Below, piece after piece: positions 11,323 through 24,199 of a stretch of DNA of 64,000 bases (position 1 is its first letter; every line of letters starts with the position of its first letter). Location of the stretch: NCBI GenBank assembly GCA_000711775.1, contig ARYC01017575.1, positions 1 through 64,000 on the forward strand, read 5' to 3'. The notes under the pieces were generated by a model. It was not told where the DNA came from, did not search any database, and saw only the letters and a program-made list of their open reading frames with translations. The translations under genes were made by a program, and so were the position numbers. Origin of the DNA: Oxytricha trifallax (Eukaryota; Ciliophora; Spirotrichea; Sporadotrichida; Oxytrichidae).

Positions 11323-11516
11323 TTTTGGAGTTAAATGTAATTTTAATTATATTTTAAGATTTTATTTTCCACTTTAATTTAACTGAATTAATAATATCAT
11401 GAATCAAATTTATATATAAAAAATAACCACAGATCATTCTTCACAGAATAGATTTAACTATATTCGTATAGGATATAAAGATTTAATTAAAAATCAAACC
11501 AAGTCAATTTATTAAC
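11323..11516. promoter_or_regulatory. Divergent intergenic region between two gene starts
   Basis: 194 bases separate the starts of the coiled-coil gene (-) and the mitochondrial-type gene (+). It must hold both 5' regions and, if the genes lie on separate nanochromosomes, both chromosome ends. No specific motif assigned. Confidence 0.4.
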
Positions 11517-12345
11517 ATGATATTATCAAGAACTTTATTCCAGAAATAAGTCTAAATTATCTAAATTCGTGCTTGCTTATTTGGCAATAAATATTCCAGT
11601 GCGAAGGAAGCTGAGGTTACAGGTAAGCGGGTGTTTGAGAAAACTAGACATCAAGATTAGCACTACTTAATAGATTTGTTTTTAAATTAATTAAAACCAT
11701 ATTGATTTGATAACTATTTTGATTCACTATGCTTCTGTCAATTAAGGGAATTTGGCGACACCAGCTGACAAAGAATTGGAGAGAGAAGCTCCAGAGGAAC
11801 TCAGCAAAAAGTTCTAAAGTGACATAGAGCCTCTATAGCCCACTGCTGATGATATAATTTAATAGATTTTTTCACTTGTCATTTATTGAATGATAATCCA
11901 ATGAATCAAGCAAGAACAGAGACTATTTCCACAAATGTCAAATATCAAGCTGAGATGATGGCTTAATCTATTAATACCCCATATTATTCTTATTTATATA
12001 TATTCTCATCATAGAAAATTACTTGATTATTAATTATAATAGCTTAGTAAAAGGAGAAAGAATACGTGCAGTTAAAGTTGCAATAGAGAGAATGGGATGT
12101 TGCCAGAGAAGGCTACAGATAAGAAGTATAAGATATTTTATGTTATTTAATAAAATAAAGTGAAGCGAGTGTTCGGAATGAGCCCAGAAGAGAGAGTGCA
12201 AAAGCTAGCGTAAGAGCTCAATGAATTCGAAAAGAGCACATATGGAGGCAACTAAATGAACATCTACAAGCAAGTCGGGGCCAAGGGTACTTTCGGCTCA
12301 ACTATGGCTGGATGGACATATGACAAAGAAAAATGGGAGAAGTGA
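11517..12345 (+). CDS. Predicted mitochondrial protein, four IESs
   Basis: ATG 11517-11519, TGA 12343-12345. The frame is restored by removing four AT-rich blocks with pointers CACTA (11661-11724), ATGATA (11849-11889), GCTTA (11961-12041) and AAGT (12124-12157). All four joins are in frame and connect hydrophilic, conserved-looking sequence. The N-terminus MILSRTLFQKQVQIIQIRAC has Arg/Lys but no acidic residue, as in a mitochondrial presequence. The rest (about 190 residues) is charged and helical, with an ADKELEREAPEELSKKFQSD segment and a C-terminal Gly/Tyr-rich tail ending GWTYDKEKWEK. I do not recognise the family; mitochondrial location is inferred from the N-terminus only. Confidence 0.75.
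11661..11724. other. IES, pointer CACTA
   Basis: 64 bases; repeats CACTA at 11661-11665 and 11725-11729. Join gives ..RHQDQHY-ASVNQGNL.. in frame. Confidence 0.75.
11849..11889. other. IES, pointer ATGATA
   Basis: 41 bases; repeats at 11849-11854 and 11890-11895. Join gives ..PTADD-NPMNQART.. in frame. Confidence 0.75.
11961..12041. other. IES, pointer GCTTA
   Basis: 81 bases; repeats at 11961-11965 and 12042-12046. Join gives ..AEMMA-QQKEKEYV.. in frame. Confidence 0.75.
12124..12157. other. IES, pointer AAGT
   Basis: 34 bases, very short even for an IES; repeats AAGT at 12124-12127 and 12158-12161. It shifts the frame if retained; removal gives ..GYRQEV-KRVFGMSP.. in frame. Confidence 0.7.
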
Positions 12346-12543
12346 TAATAAGAGTTAAACAAATCCTTAATATTTTGGTGATTCCTGAATCTAACTTATA
12401 TGTAAACGATTAATAATTTCATAATTTAAAACTGGATATTTAATTTAAATGCATCATCAGTCTTATCTCTAAATCACCAATATTTCAAATTAATGTTTAG
12501 AATAGTTAAAATTAATAAGAATATTAATATAAGGAAGTATAAA

Positions 12544-15500
12544 TGCCAAAAGCTGAGGTAAGAATTATAGAACCACCCTATCAAACAAAATAAAAGATCA
12601 ACCAGGGATTTCCTAATAAACTATAAATGAAATTTTATACTTTTTAGTCAAAATCTTTAACTGTTATATTTTCCATATTTTAAAATAAAATTAATGATAA
12701 AATTTACTTTAGCAATCAAAAGCTTCTAAATAAAAATCAATTATCAACTTAACATCCTAAAACCTCAAGTCAGAGTGTGAACATTGATAGTAATATCTAA
12801 AGCTCAAATAAATCCTAAATAAGCCAGAACTCTCATTAACAGTCTAAAAATAAGATATTTAACAATTAACAATAACAACAACAAAATAATAATTCTTCAT
12901 CAATAAAATCACTCTAAAACTCATCACATAGCAAATCTGTATCAATAAACTAGAATTAATCACAATTAAGTTATGTGAACTTAAATTAATACCCTATAAA
13001 TACTAGAATAGTTGACCCTCATGAAGTAAATATGCTGCATTTACAAAAGTTGTAAGAATTTTAACAGTTTAATCAGCAAAAATTAAACTAAATTAATAAC
13101 AGTAGTGTTTCATATCCAACTGCTATAAACCATACATCAACTCATACTTAAGATATGAGTAAAGAGCTTAGACAATAGTTATTATAAAATAGCAGTCAAT
13201 ATGATAAGTTCACAAGCCCAGTAAGTTCAAGTTCCCAAGCCAATAGATACTATTAAAAAAGAGAACAGCAGGATGTAAAATAGACTTAAGAAGGCACTTT
13301 TAGTCCCTAGAGAATGTTGAGCTTTCTCAATTCACCAAATTCATCTGGGTTTTTGGTTGAGAAAGTAGATCCTAAAAGTCTAACTCAAAATGTTAAGTTT
13401 TTGCATAAAAAGCATAGTTAAAGTGTCAGTTTAGATTCAACATAGATCCCCACTTATCAAAATTAATTTTCTTAGATAAATAAGTTTTTCTCATTAAACA
13501 GGGTCTCTTTTAAAAACTCTCTTTATTAATTTGAAAGTTTTTATTAATGGAAATCAACCTAGTTCATAACACCAGAGCAATAACTATCATATAAACAATA
13601 ACATCACAACTTAAAACTTCAACATCCCTGGTTAATTAGCAATGAACTAAATTGTAGAAAATTTCTATGATTCCCTTTTGAAGCTTTAAGAATTCTTTAT
13701 CATAAGTTTAAATGAAATGGAGACTAAACTTAAAAAGGACTATGACTCTAAAATTACAATAGTTAACCAAAGAGTTAATGAGTTAATTCTAACAAATAGA
13801 AATCAGAATTTATAAGAAAATGGCATGAAATATGTTGATGATTAAATATCAGATTTTTCTTATAAAATGGAAAGTTAATTATAAAACAAGAGGTTAAATG
13901 ACAAGCAATACTTCAGTCAAAATACTAGTCAACAGAGATTGAGAGAACTATCGGAGTAACGATCTAATGGTAAAAGAAGTAAGAAACCTAGTTTGAATTC
14001 TAGTTTTGACAAGAATAATAACTTTAATTAGTAAAAAGCAGAAAAATCAACAATAAGCTATATACAGGCTAATTAATCAAAGCTAAATTAAAAGTCTCCT
14101 CAGTTAAAGAATAACTTTGAGTACACAGCTAAAGGTTTGATGAATTAGAGATATAAGAAAATGGTGATTGATGATAAAGGCAAAATTAAATAAGAAGTTG
14201 CTTTATAGAAGAAACCTTAATAGAATCTTGCATAGACAGTAACTCTAGAGAAATAGGTATTGCAGAAAGAAAAATCTCTCTATAGCCCTTAGAAAAAACT
14301 GACGATAATAAACCCTTAATTAGACAAGCAGCATAATACAAATCTCTCCATGAAAGAGTAGGTTCAAATGTTTCAGAAATATTCTAAAAAGAGCCCAAGA
14401 GCAATGAATGAGACAAGTACAATAACTTCAAAAATTAGTTTGAAAACTCCAAGATAAATAGTAGCTAATACTACTAAAAACACTATCACAAATACTGGAA
14501 GTAAAAATTCTAACAATATATTTCATTTCAGATAATTGAGTTCACCGGATTTTAAGGTTACTACTCCAGCCACTCAACATTATAAAGTACAATAATTTTT
14601 AAAATATAATTTAAATAATATTTAGTTTTATAAAACTACAATAATTTATTGTATAAAAAGCCAACCTAAAGTGTATAAAACTTTTGATTAAATTAATTTT
14701 CTAAGAATTCTTTTATGATCTATTTATTAGATTAAAAATACAATTAATTATTTAAATTCTCTAATTCACTATTTTCTTATTATATTAGCAGCTAAATTTG
14801 CAAGAAGATTCTGAACCCCAAAACCAATCGACTAATGATTTACTCTATAAAGTTACAAGTCAACAAAATCTTCAATCTAACAAGCTGCTAAACTAAAAAA
14901 GTTAAACTTTGATATAATCACACAACTAAAACATTTCAACAGCTTTCGATTACAATAACAACTTAAAATCTGTCAATAAAAATCAATCACCTCAAAACAC
15001 CAGAAATTATATGAGACAAAACTCTAAGCCAAATAAATCTATAAATTAAACATAGAGACTGAATTAAATCAATTATCAAGCTACTGAAGAGATTTAGGAG
15101 GACTCTGTGCTGGTTGGAGGTGAAGACTTGTTAATGAAAAATGATTCATTAAATGATCAAGATTATGAAAATATTTTAATGCCAAGTAGCAGATAGTAAA
15201 ATAATGCTAGTCCTCAAATATTAATGAATAATCAATAACAGCAGCAAATAGATGATTAGACTCCTAATTAACAACAATTATTAAACAATTAAATAATAAA
15301 TAATTAAAATCAGTAGTTCTTATCAATCCAATAAAACAACAGAAATTCATTACCAAATAATTAAAATTAAATCATCTCAGATGCTTCACCTATTAGATGT
15401 GAACTCAAGACACAAGATATGGGTAGAAACAGCTAAAACATCCATGATTTAAATGCCAAATTGTAGATCAATTAATTTATGCAAAATTTAATGAATAGTG

Positions 15501-18500
15501 AAGATTAATCTTAACAGGATAATGTGAATTTACATGCTGTTGGACTTAAAAAAAACTTATTTTATTCTTAATTATCTTTCATTTTATATGTGATATATTA
15601 TTTAAATTGTAAATTTTTTCTAATATTGGAGATAGAAACGAGAATTATTTGTAGAAATTTGAATGGAGTCAAAACAGCTTCAAAGATTCTCATTTATCAA
15701 AGAGTAACTACAAAAGTAGTGTAATAAACCCTGGCGACTAATCTATCATAAAAGTATAGGATATTGAGATTAAAACTGTTAGTAATTTAAATGATTGAAA
15801 TATATTTATATCATTTACTAATAAATTGATTTAGAATTTTAAGAATTTATTAGTTTTAATTAGCTGTAAGATACTATATTAATCGCATTTTGTTCTAGGT
15901 ATATTAAATTATTAATTAAAATGTCTTTTTTGTATATGAATCCAAATGAAACATTTAATGCTATAAATTAAGCCAATTTAGGAGACTTACCCAAATTTAC
16001 ATTTATATTTTAAATCAGACTTTTACTTATTAAATTTATGTCATTAATATAAATTAAAATTTGTATTAATAAATTCTAATAAATTTGATCTCGTATAAGT
16101 TACAGATTCAAACGTAAATCCCTACCAAGATTTAAATAAAGAAACAGCTCTGTTAGATAGTCCTAAGCCTTCTGAAAACAAAACAAATTAAAAGGATTAA
16201 CAAAGCAACACAAATAATAAATCGCCTTATCTCGTCGGTTATGGGCTCGATTCCATAATTTAAGAGGTTGGCACAACTGAAGAAGAAAATACTACACACG
16301 ATTAATTGCAAAATTAATCTAGTTTCTCGTTTCAATAGAAGCCAATAAAATAAAATGTAAGCATATTCACTGATAATTTTTCTTCTTAAACTTTATCCTT
16401 GTCATAATTCCAATGATTAATGATATTTTTGTAGCAAATCTTTGACATTTTGCAGAAAGATTATGCAACGAGATCAAACCAAGACTTACTAATTTTAAAT
16501 AACTACTTCCTCTAATCAAATGAGTTTTTTAGAAAACTTTCTGAATAAAAATCTCAGCTGACTATGTTACAGTTATTTAAATGCTTAAACCTTGAATTTT
16601 ACGACTATGGCTCAACTATATTTAATTACGGAGACCAAGGGGACAGTTTTTATGTAATTTTATAGGGTTAGGTTGGGATAAAAGTGCCAACTGATTTTAT
16701 CTTAGAATTTGGGAATTACTACGAGATTTATATGTACTTAATTAATAGATACAGGGATGTTGTGAGGCTGAGGGATAGTCATTCAAAAGTTGTTAAGAAA
16801 ATGATTGATATTATCGGCATTGATTCACTAAACTCATATCATATGAACTCTATAGTAATTATTTTAGCATAATATAGCTAATCTATTTTATGTTATCAAA
16901 ATAAATCTTAAATTGATATTAGAATTTAACTCTATAGATGATTTCTATTTAGTTATTAGTGGTTTGCTTTCTTCTAATTAAAACAGTGATACATCTTTTA
17001 TAAGTTCTGAATATTTGGAGAAAAGTATATTAGCAGATTAAAATCAATCACTTGCTAAGATTAAAAAATTTGATGGATAAAGAGAATAATTTTTGAATGA
17101 ATTTCTTCGATAGATTCAAATTTAGAAAGATTAAGCCTTTAAGACTTAAAAGTTAGATTTTATATTGTTGATAATAACCACATATAATTTAACACCAATA
17201 AACATTTTTTATGTTTTTAAGTTCCAGATAAGCATTTAACTGCTTGACTAGGTAAACCGCCTCTCCCCTGGCCAAAGTTTCGGTGAGCTTGCCCTTTTAA
17301 CCGAGAAACCTCGAATCGCCACTGCTCAAGCTCTATCTCAACATGACATTTAAAACCAATCCTTATAAGACTACTACTTTAATACCGAGAAATCTGACAA
17401 GAAAATAGTGCTGGCAGTTATAAACAAGAATGACTATAAAAGATTTGTTGGAGATACATTTATGAACAAAATCGAGACAGTTATTAAGAGTATATAGTAG
17501 TATGAGATTTTTAAGAGAATTTCTCATAAGAAACTTATGGATTTATTCTACTTTATCGAGGAGAAGGAATATATAAGGGGTCAGTATATTTTTGAAGAGG
17601 GACAGGAAGTCGATGGGGTCTACTTTTTAACTCAGGGAGAGCTCAGTAAAATTAAAAATACTAATTAGCAAGATAATAATGGTATGAATTAAAAACTGAC
17701 TGAAAGATAAGTAATACAGAATTTGTTAAGAGCAAATTAGAATTAATATATATATGATTATAACGCTTTAATTTTTAATGATCTCTTAATATTTGAAATT
17801 TAATTAAATTCACCGTCTAGATAGAAGAAACTACATTTCACCATGGCAATTATCTCAGGATAGGAAATTCTAGGGCTTGATGAATTTATAACTCACCAAG
17901 ATTTCAGAAAACAATCGCTAAGGGTTCATACAGAAAAGGCATGTCTTATGTTTTTTAAGGCCAAAGATTTTATTGAAAGGATTTTATAGCCATATCCCGG
18001 TTTATACTAGGAGATGATTGACTAATATATGAAAAGGTAGGAATTTTACAAGGGTAGATAAGACACTGCTTTAAGTTTCCAAACTTTGCAATAGGTATAA
18101 AAGTAACAAATTTAAATATAATTGATTCAATTAATCGTTGATATAATAAAAAGTGCAATTAATTTTTCAAGAATTTTTTAATTAAGTACCAATCTATAAG
18201 CCAACATTCACAATCATAAATATAATTGAGTCAAAATAACAAAAGAGTTCTTGATTCGCAAAAGATATTAGATTAGAAAGAATAAAAAGCTAAGATTTAT
18301 CTAGGAAAGGGCATTGTAAAAGAAGAAAGTTTGAAATTATTATATTTATTGATCACTTATTTGATTTTGGAGATACTGTTCTTTTATTTTCTTTGTGTTT
18401 TTAAGATAGATTCTAAATATCTTTTGACAGTTTCAAGATGATATAAAAAGCTATAAATTAAGATAGAGTAGATGAAATTTCAAAACTGTAAAATCACCTA

Positions 18501-21500
18501 AAGTACAGATAGCCAAAGTAGATCAAATCAAGAGATACTTCGCCCTTAAATAATCAAAACTTGATATTTAATAGATAACTCACACCCAATATGCAAGGAA
18601 CTTAATTTAATCACCTATAGTATTATTTAAATAATATACGATAGAGTAATCAAAGGTAATTATGCTTTTAAGTAAAAATAAACAATTTAATATGTATAAT
18701 ATTAACAGTTATTTAATAATAGCAACATTAGATATCATAAATAAAGACACAATTAAGTAGTTTGAGTGTTAAAGGTTAAATAAATGAGCAAAATATAGTA
18801 AGAGATTATAGTATCTCAGCAAGACATAATTATAAATGTTAGTTTATAATACTTAATATAAGTTTGAATTTTACAATTAAATGATAGAGAAAGTAAAGCA
18901 GCAATCTACAGAACTAAATTACAATAGTGGTAGGTAAGTAGGTGAAGCTCAATGTTAATAACCATAATTTGACAATCATAGATTTATGAATTTAAGTATG
19001 CTTTTCTTCCTTCTAGCAATCCCAATTTCTAATACCAAATCGGATGGATGAACTTTTCTACTTCAAGAAGAGAGACTAATAGTCATTAAAATGATGTGAA
19101 GACACAGAATCTTTGCATCTAATGACAACATTAGACATAATTTGCATTATAGATAATCGTTCCCTTGTCAAATAAATTTCTTTCTTGGATTTAAATTATA
19201 TAAGTCTTGCAGTGTGAGAAAACACAAAATTATTGGTAAAATTTTGATTTACTGTTAAAAAGTAACAATAATATTTATAATATCTAACTATTATCTAACT
19301 ATACATTAATGATAGAAGAAACGATTTAAATTCGATAACAAACTTGCTGAATTTCTAAGTTGATAAATAAATGGAGTCCCTCAGATCTAAGAGTGAGAAA
19401 AAGCTAATGATCAATTATTTATAAAAGTTAAATAAGTAAAAATAGTCATAAAATTACGAGGTAAATCATAGATTATATATTTTAATTTAAAAATTTTGAA
19501 TTAAATTAGTGTCATGATTATTGTTCTTATTCATATATAAAATAACGTCTAGTAACAAATTATAATTAAAATAGATAGTATATATAAAGATACCCTAAAA
19601 TCAACAGTTGTTAAATAAGTCTTCTGAGCCTAGCTTTCTCTAGGAAGATACAGAAGATTAGATTGATAGAAATTTACAAACTTATGACGAGATTGACAGG
19701 ATGAGAAAACTTGATAAAGTCAATTATTTTTTTATTATCACTATTATTGTGTGGCATTATTTTAAGTCAGAGTAATGCAAGTAAATTAAAAATTAAACAC
19801 GAAAAAGCGTGGTCCAATAACTCAAATAGACAAAGTATTTTCCAAATTGAACCTCATGAATGAATAATCTCGGCACTTTGACAAAGTATAATCCACTAAA
19901 ACGTCAAACGGCCAGAATATTTTATAGTTTGGTACTAACAAAAGCAGAAGCAGCTTCATGAGTAAACTGCAGAGTGAACACTCTAACAAAGCCAAGAATT
20001 ATTTCATAAGCATTCCTGATTATCAAAATTAAAATGCAGTGTAGCCTAAGATTATACCAAGAACTAGCACTAGACAAGAGTATGTATAGAGATAGTAAAA
20101 CGCAGTGAATATTGATATGGAAACACCCATTACAAAAACTTAATTTAAAAATAACGAATTTTATGAGTAGTACTTAAAGCAGCAAAATTTTCAGAAATAT
20201 GTTTATAAATAGCCTAGGAAAATAGATATCAAAATCAATTTAGATTAATTGCACTCTCCAATGATCAATAATATGTTTATTATAAAAAAATAATAATATT
20301 TTTAATTAGATAATTTATTAAATACCATGATAGGCCATAATAACAGCGACATGTTTTAATTCCAGATCCAACCTACTCCAATATCAAATAGATTAAGCAA
20401 TAATAATCAACAATCCTCATCAGTTAACAGTTTCAGAACGTTTGAAACACCAAAATATAGTCAAGGACAGGTTGACTCATTTTTTAGGAGTAGAAATTCA
20501 CCTAGCCCCAGACCCACCTTAAATAAAGTTGATAAATTATAAGTGTAGGCAAACTAAGTGAAGTAGATTAGCCCCACAGGATCAAAGACTACATATAAGT
20601 TTATTTATTTGAATTATTTTTTATGATTACTATTTCAATAAGTTCTAATTTTTATATATTAATGTTTGACTAGGCAGTCTCAATCAAACAAAAATTAATA
20701 AGTAAAAGAGGGATTTAAGTTAAATTTCTAGCAAATATTAAGAGATTAATCCCCTCTCAATAACATACAATAAAAATCAGTAAGAAACTCAAATATTATT
20801 AATTCCTCAAGAAATCGTTAGGAAATTTCATTTTAAAATAATTAGCAGCAAAGTTAAATTGGGAGTTTAAGTGGCCGATCATCATTATTTATGAAAAAAA
20901 GCATCTCTCAGAAGCCTCATTATTGTAGGAATACATTTGAAATTGGTAAAATCATTCTAATTAAATTAATTATTATTAAAAATCTTGGCAGTTAAAGTTG
21001 GCCAATTTAAACGATCTTGGGCTTGTTTGATAGAGAATTTAAAATTAGCTGGACTTTATTATTGGCGGTACTATTTTATCTCATCCCTGGAGCGAGATAA
21101 CTTGAGTTTAATGTGAGGGCATAATTTAATGAATTTAGAGGTGTTTAATTAAAGTCGAGTTATCTCGCTCCAGGGATGAGATAAAATAGTACCGCCAATA
21201 ATAAAGTCCAGCTAATTTTAAATTCTCAATCAAACGAGCCCAAGATCGTTTAAATTGGCCAACTTTAACTGCCAAGATTTTTAATAATAATTAATTTAAT
21301 TAGAATGATTTTACCAATTTCAAATGTATTCCTACAATACTAAGATAATACAGCTTTTGAATTTGCTCTCTCAAGAAGAGATTAATATATTTAAATTGTG
21401 CTATCATATCAATTAGCATGCTTTATAATTATAAAAATATTTTAAGAATGTTTTGATCTGTAGATTATAATACTTTTGTCTAAATAATTTTAAGAATTTT

Positions 21501-21709
21501 ATTTAAATATAGATTTATCACCAGAGGATAATCAAAGAATTTATGAAGAATTACACACATTTAAGAAAATTCAAGACTTAATACCAGTTCAGAATATAAT
21601 TCCTGATGCCAAATCTATCAAGCAGAAGAAAAGTTTTATAATGCAGAGAATGGAATATTAACATAAAATGGATGTGAAAAGAATCAGTAGAGAATTGGAC
21701 AATTTGTGA
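12544..21709 (+). CDS. Cyclic-nucleotide-binding (CNB) domain protein, multi-MDS gene
   Basis: ATG 12544 (MPKAEVRIIEPPYQTK) to TGA 21707-21709. Exact joins were not resolved for most of its IESs. The N-terminal third (to about 16.3 kb) is extremely Q/N/S-rich and low in complexity. At about 16440-16870 comes a CNB domain: ..YDYGSTIFNYGDQGDSFYVI.. has the GDxGDxFYV signature. Its phosphate-binding cassette lies after an IES at about 17266-17330: SFGELALLTEKPRIATAQAL contains the Glu and Arg that bind cyclic phosphate. A second CNB-like repeat follows (..GQYIFEEGQEVDGVYFLTQG.., about 17578-17640). The C-terminal part is again Q/N/S-rich. The last two interruptions are a TA-flanked MITE (20923-21337) and an IES with pointer AGATT. 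Proteins of this type are cAMP/cGMP-responsive regulators; the effector domain, if any, was not recognised. Confidence 0.8.
20923..21337. mobile_element. Foldback MITE, copy 3, inside the CNB coding region
   Basis: 415-bp near-perfect palindrome, same family as 5446-5856 and 6922-7328. Ends TTGTAGGAATACATTTGAAA and its inverse; TA at 20921-20922 and 21338-21339. The flanks are coding: ..SISQKPH ends at the left TA. Deleting the element with one TA gives ..QKPHYQDNTAFEFALSRRD.. in the same frame. It is the least mutated of the three copies. Confidence 0.92.
21379..21510. other. IES, pointer AGATT
   Basis: 132 bases; repeats at 21379-21383 and 21511-21515. Join gives ..LSRRD-LSPEDNQRIYEE.. in frame in the last part of the CNB gene. 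Confidence 0.75.
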
Positions 21710-21959
21710 AAGATAATATTATTATGCTTTAATATTGAATTATTTATTTGAATGTTTAATTTGATTTTATAATTAATTAATAATTAATTTTTTGCATCTA
21801 ACATTTAATTGGAATATTAATTTTAATTCCTTTAACTTTCTGTTAAAGATGTGCCCCATGTATAATTTTATTGTAAAAAATCATTAAAAATATTTCGATT
21901 TAAATAATTGATGTTTATTTCATTACTTTTGATTTTATTATTTATTTTAGATTCTGATA

Positions 21960-24000
21960 CTCTACAGTGGACCTAGTTTAGGAGTAAGTGAATTTTTACT
22001 TTATTTATTATTAGTATTACTTATTATTTAACTATTATTGGAGTTATTTTTGTTCAAGTTATTTATAAGGGTGCATTTTCATTATAAATTAATGTAAATT
22101 ATTAATTAATTATTACAATACAATCAATACCATTGATATTTGTTTTATTGTTATTGCTTTCTCTGATAGTTTTGGATTTTTGGAAGCTTTCTTAAGCTGG
22201 CTTAAATCCAAAAAATATATTTTAATTATTCGTAGTGCTTTCGTTTTCACTCTCACTGTTATTCCCTGAATTAGAATCCTTAGCAAATTTCCTTACTTCT
22301 GATTAACTTATCTATTTAGTAATTTAATATAAAACTGTGGGTTTTGATAGTTATTAATTTAAAGTTTGATAAATCATTATAAATATATCTATCTCTTATG
22401 ATTGGCTTATGAAATTTTAGGATATTAATAATTTTCAGTCATCTAGGTTAAATTACCCAACTCTTTCATCTAATGAGATCTGTTTTTAGATTCGAAACTT
22501 TCAAAGTTTTATAGAACATTCAATGAACTTGTAACTTAATGATTATTTGGGATACTCTTTTTTAACAGCTGCATACTTTAAAATATGTAATATAAATTAC
22601 TATGAGTTCATTGGTATTTATTTTTTGTGGGATAAACTAATTAAGTAAATAATGGTCATTAATAATAATAAAACACTTGCTCTTTTAGAATTCCTAACAG
22701 TTTAAAATCCGGAATTGTTATAAACATCGTTTTCTTAAAAATCCTACTCATTAATATTGAAATTCTTGAATGGTAGTTTTAAAGTTTGATCTTACTTCTT
22801 TTTTTTATTTTTCCTCTTTTAATGTGGCTTTGAACTTTCCTCAATGAAGGCTCCTAAACTATTGAAGTTCTGATCTTATGAATTATTTAATTGATAAAAA
22901 ATTAGTAACTAAGTGATAAATATTTTAGTAACTATTTGTATAAATATAATCTTAAAGTACAGTTAGTGTCCTGGATATATGATTGAAGGCTTGATCATCA
23001 AAATTAATGGGACTAGATTCCTTCTAAACTCCCTCTTCAGTTGACTTATCCTCAATGGGAATGTTTTTCAGTGGTAGCTATACTATGTTATTTATATTTT
23101 ATTAGTTTACTCTGTGTTAATAGATTTATTCAGTTTGTGCTTGAATGTTAGAGAATTTAATGTAAACCAGGCTTATTATTATAAAAATCATTATATTAAT
23201 AAATTTAATGTAATAAAACTATTTAATTATGATTATAAATATATAGTAATATGAGTGCCAAGAAAAGTGCAAACATAGTTATCAGATAAATAGAGAGCCA
23301 TAAATATTGCACTTATTTCTCAGAGTTTTCAAGTAATAATTTATATTTCCCTTCTATGTTTACCATTTCAGTTTTAACATCACTGAAATTGACATATAAA
23401 TTTTTAAGTCATATATAAAATGAATTTCATAAAACATGTAAATTATTGATTAAATTCCTGAGCTGATTGATTTACTATCTATTGAGATGGCCCTAGTTTA
23501 GCTCGTTTGTTTCTAATCTCATCTAAAACGCCTGAAAATAATCATTCATTTCACTCTATAGTGCGATTATTTTTTCATTTTACAGATTGGTTTGAATTTC
23601 GTTGTTATTCAGCTTTTGAACTAAAGTTTTCAACAATTTTTCCAAAGCGTTGTCATTATTGTAAAATTATTTATCATAAAAATTTTATTATTTCACCCCA
23701 TAAAGTTAATATAATCTTAAAAGGCATATGCTTCAAGTAGTTATTTAATCATATCTCCTAAATATTTTATAAACATTGTAGAGCTAAGTAGCATTTTGAT
23801 AGTTATTATTTTGTTGATTATTGTGGTTGCCATTACTTGACTGTTGTTGCTGCTACTAGTTAATTGTGTTTGATTTATTGAAGATTATTTTTGAAGATTC
23901 ACTGCTGTTTGATGGTGATGTGGGATGATTGAAATACTTTAAGTTGGGGTTTCTTTGGAATTGATTTTGTTAATTGCTCGAATTAATAAATGAAGTAAAA
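21960..24000 (-). CDS. Membrane-anchored Q/N-rich coiled-coil protein
   Basis: Open segments on the minus strand at about 24000-23755, 23700-23470, 23390-23230, 23045-22970, 22885-22680, 22565-22420 and 22310-22110, separated by AT-rich gaps (probable IESs). The first segment is Q/N/S-rich. The second is a heptad-rich helix (EKLLKTLVQKLNNNEIQTNL). The third ends in a hydrophobic run of about 20 residues (WLSIYLITMFALFLALILLY), a likely transmembrane helix. The rest is polar and basic (KRKNKKKQDQ). Start codon and stop were not fixed, so both ends are approximate. No family recognised. Divergent from the next gene. Confidence 0.55.
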
Positions 24001-24199
24001 ATAAATTATAGAAAATTATCAATAAATCCGATTAAAAATACGTCCAGTAAAATATAAAATACTATATAATTCCTAAGATAATATATATATAAAAAATAAT
24101 ATAACAAATATCAACTATGCATGTAAAATATTCATAATTAAAGAATAGAGTCTATAAATGAATAAATATTTAAGCAATAATTATTATTGATAAAATGAA

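Noticed and set aside
16153..16335. Minus-strand ORF with transmembrane-like sequence
   Set aside because: Antisense of the Q/N/E-rich coding segment of the CNB gene.
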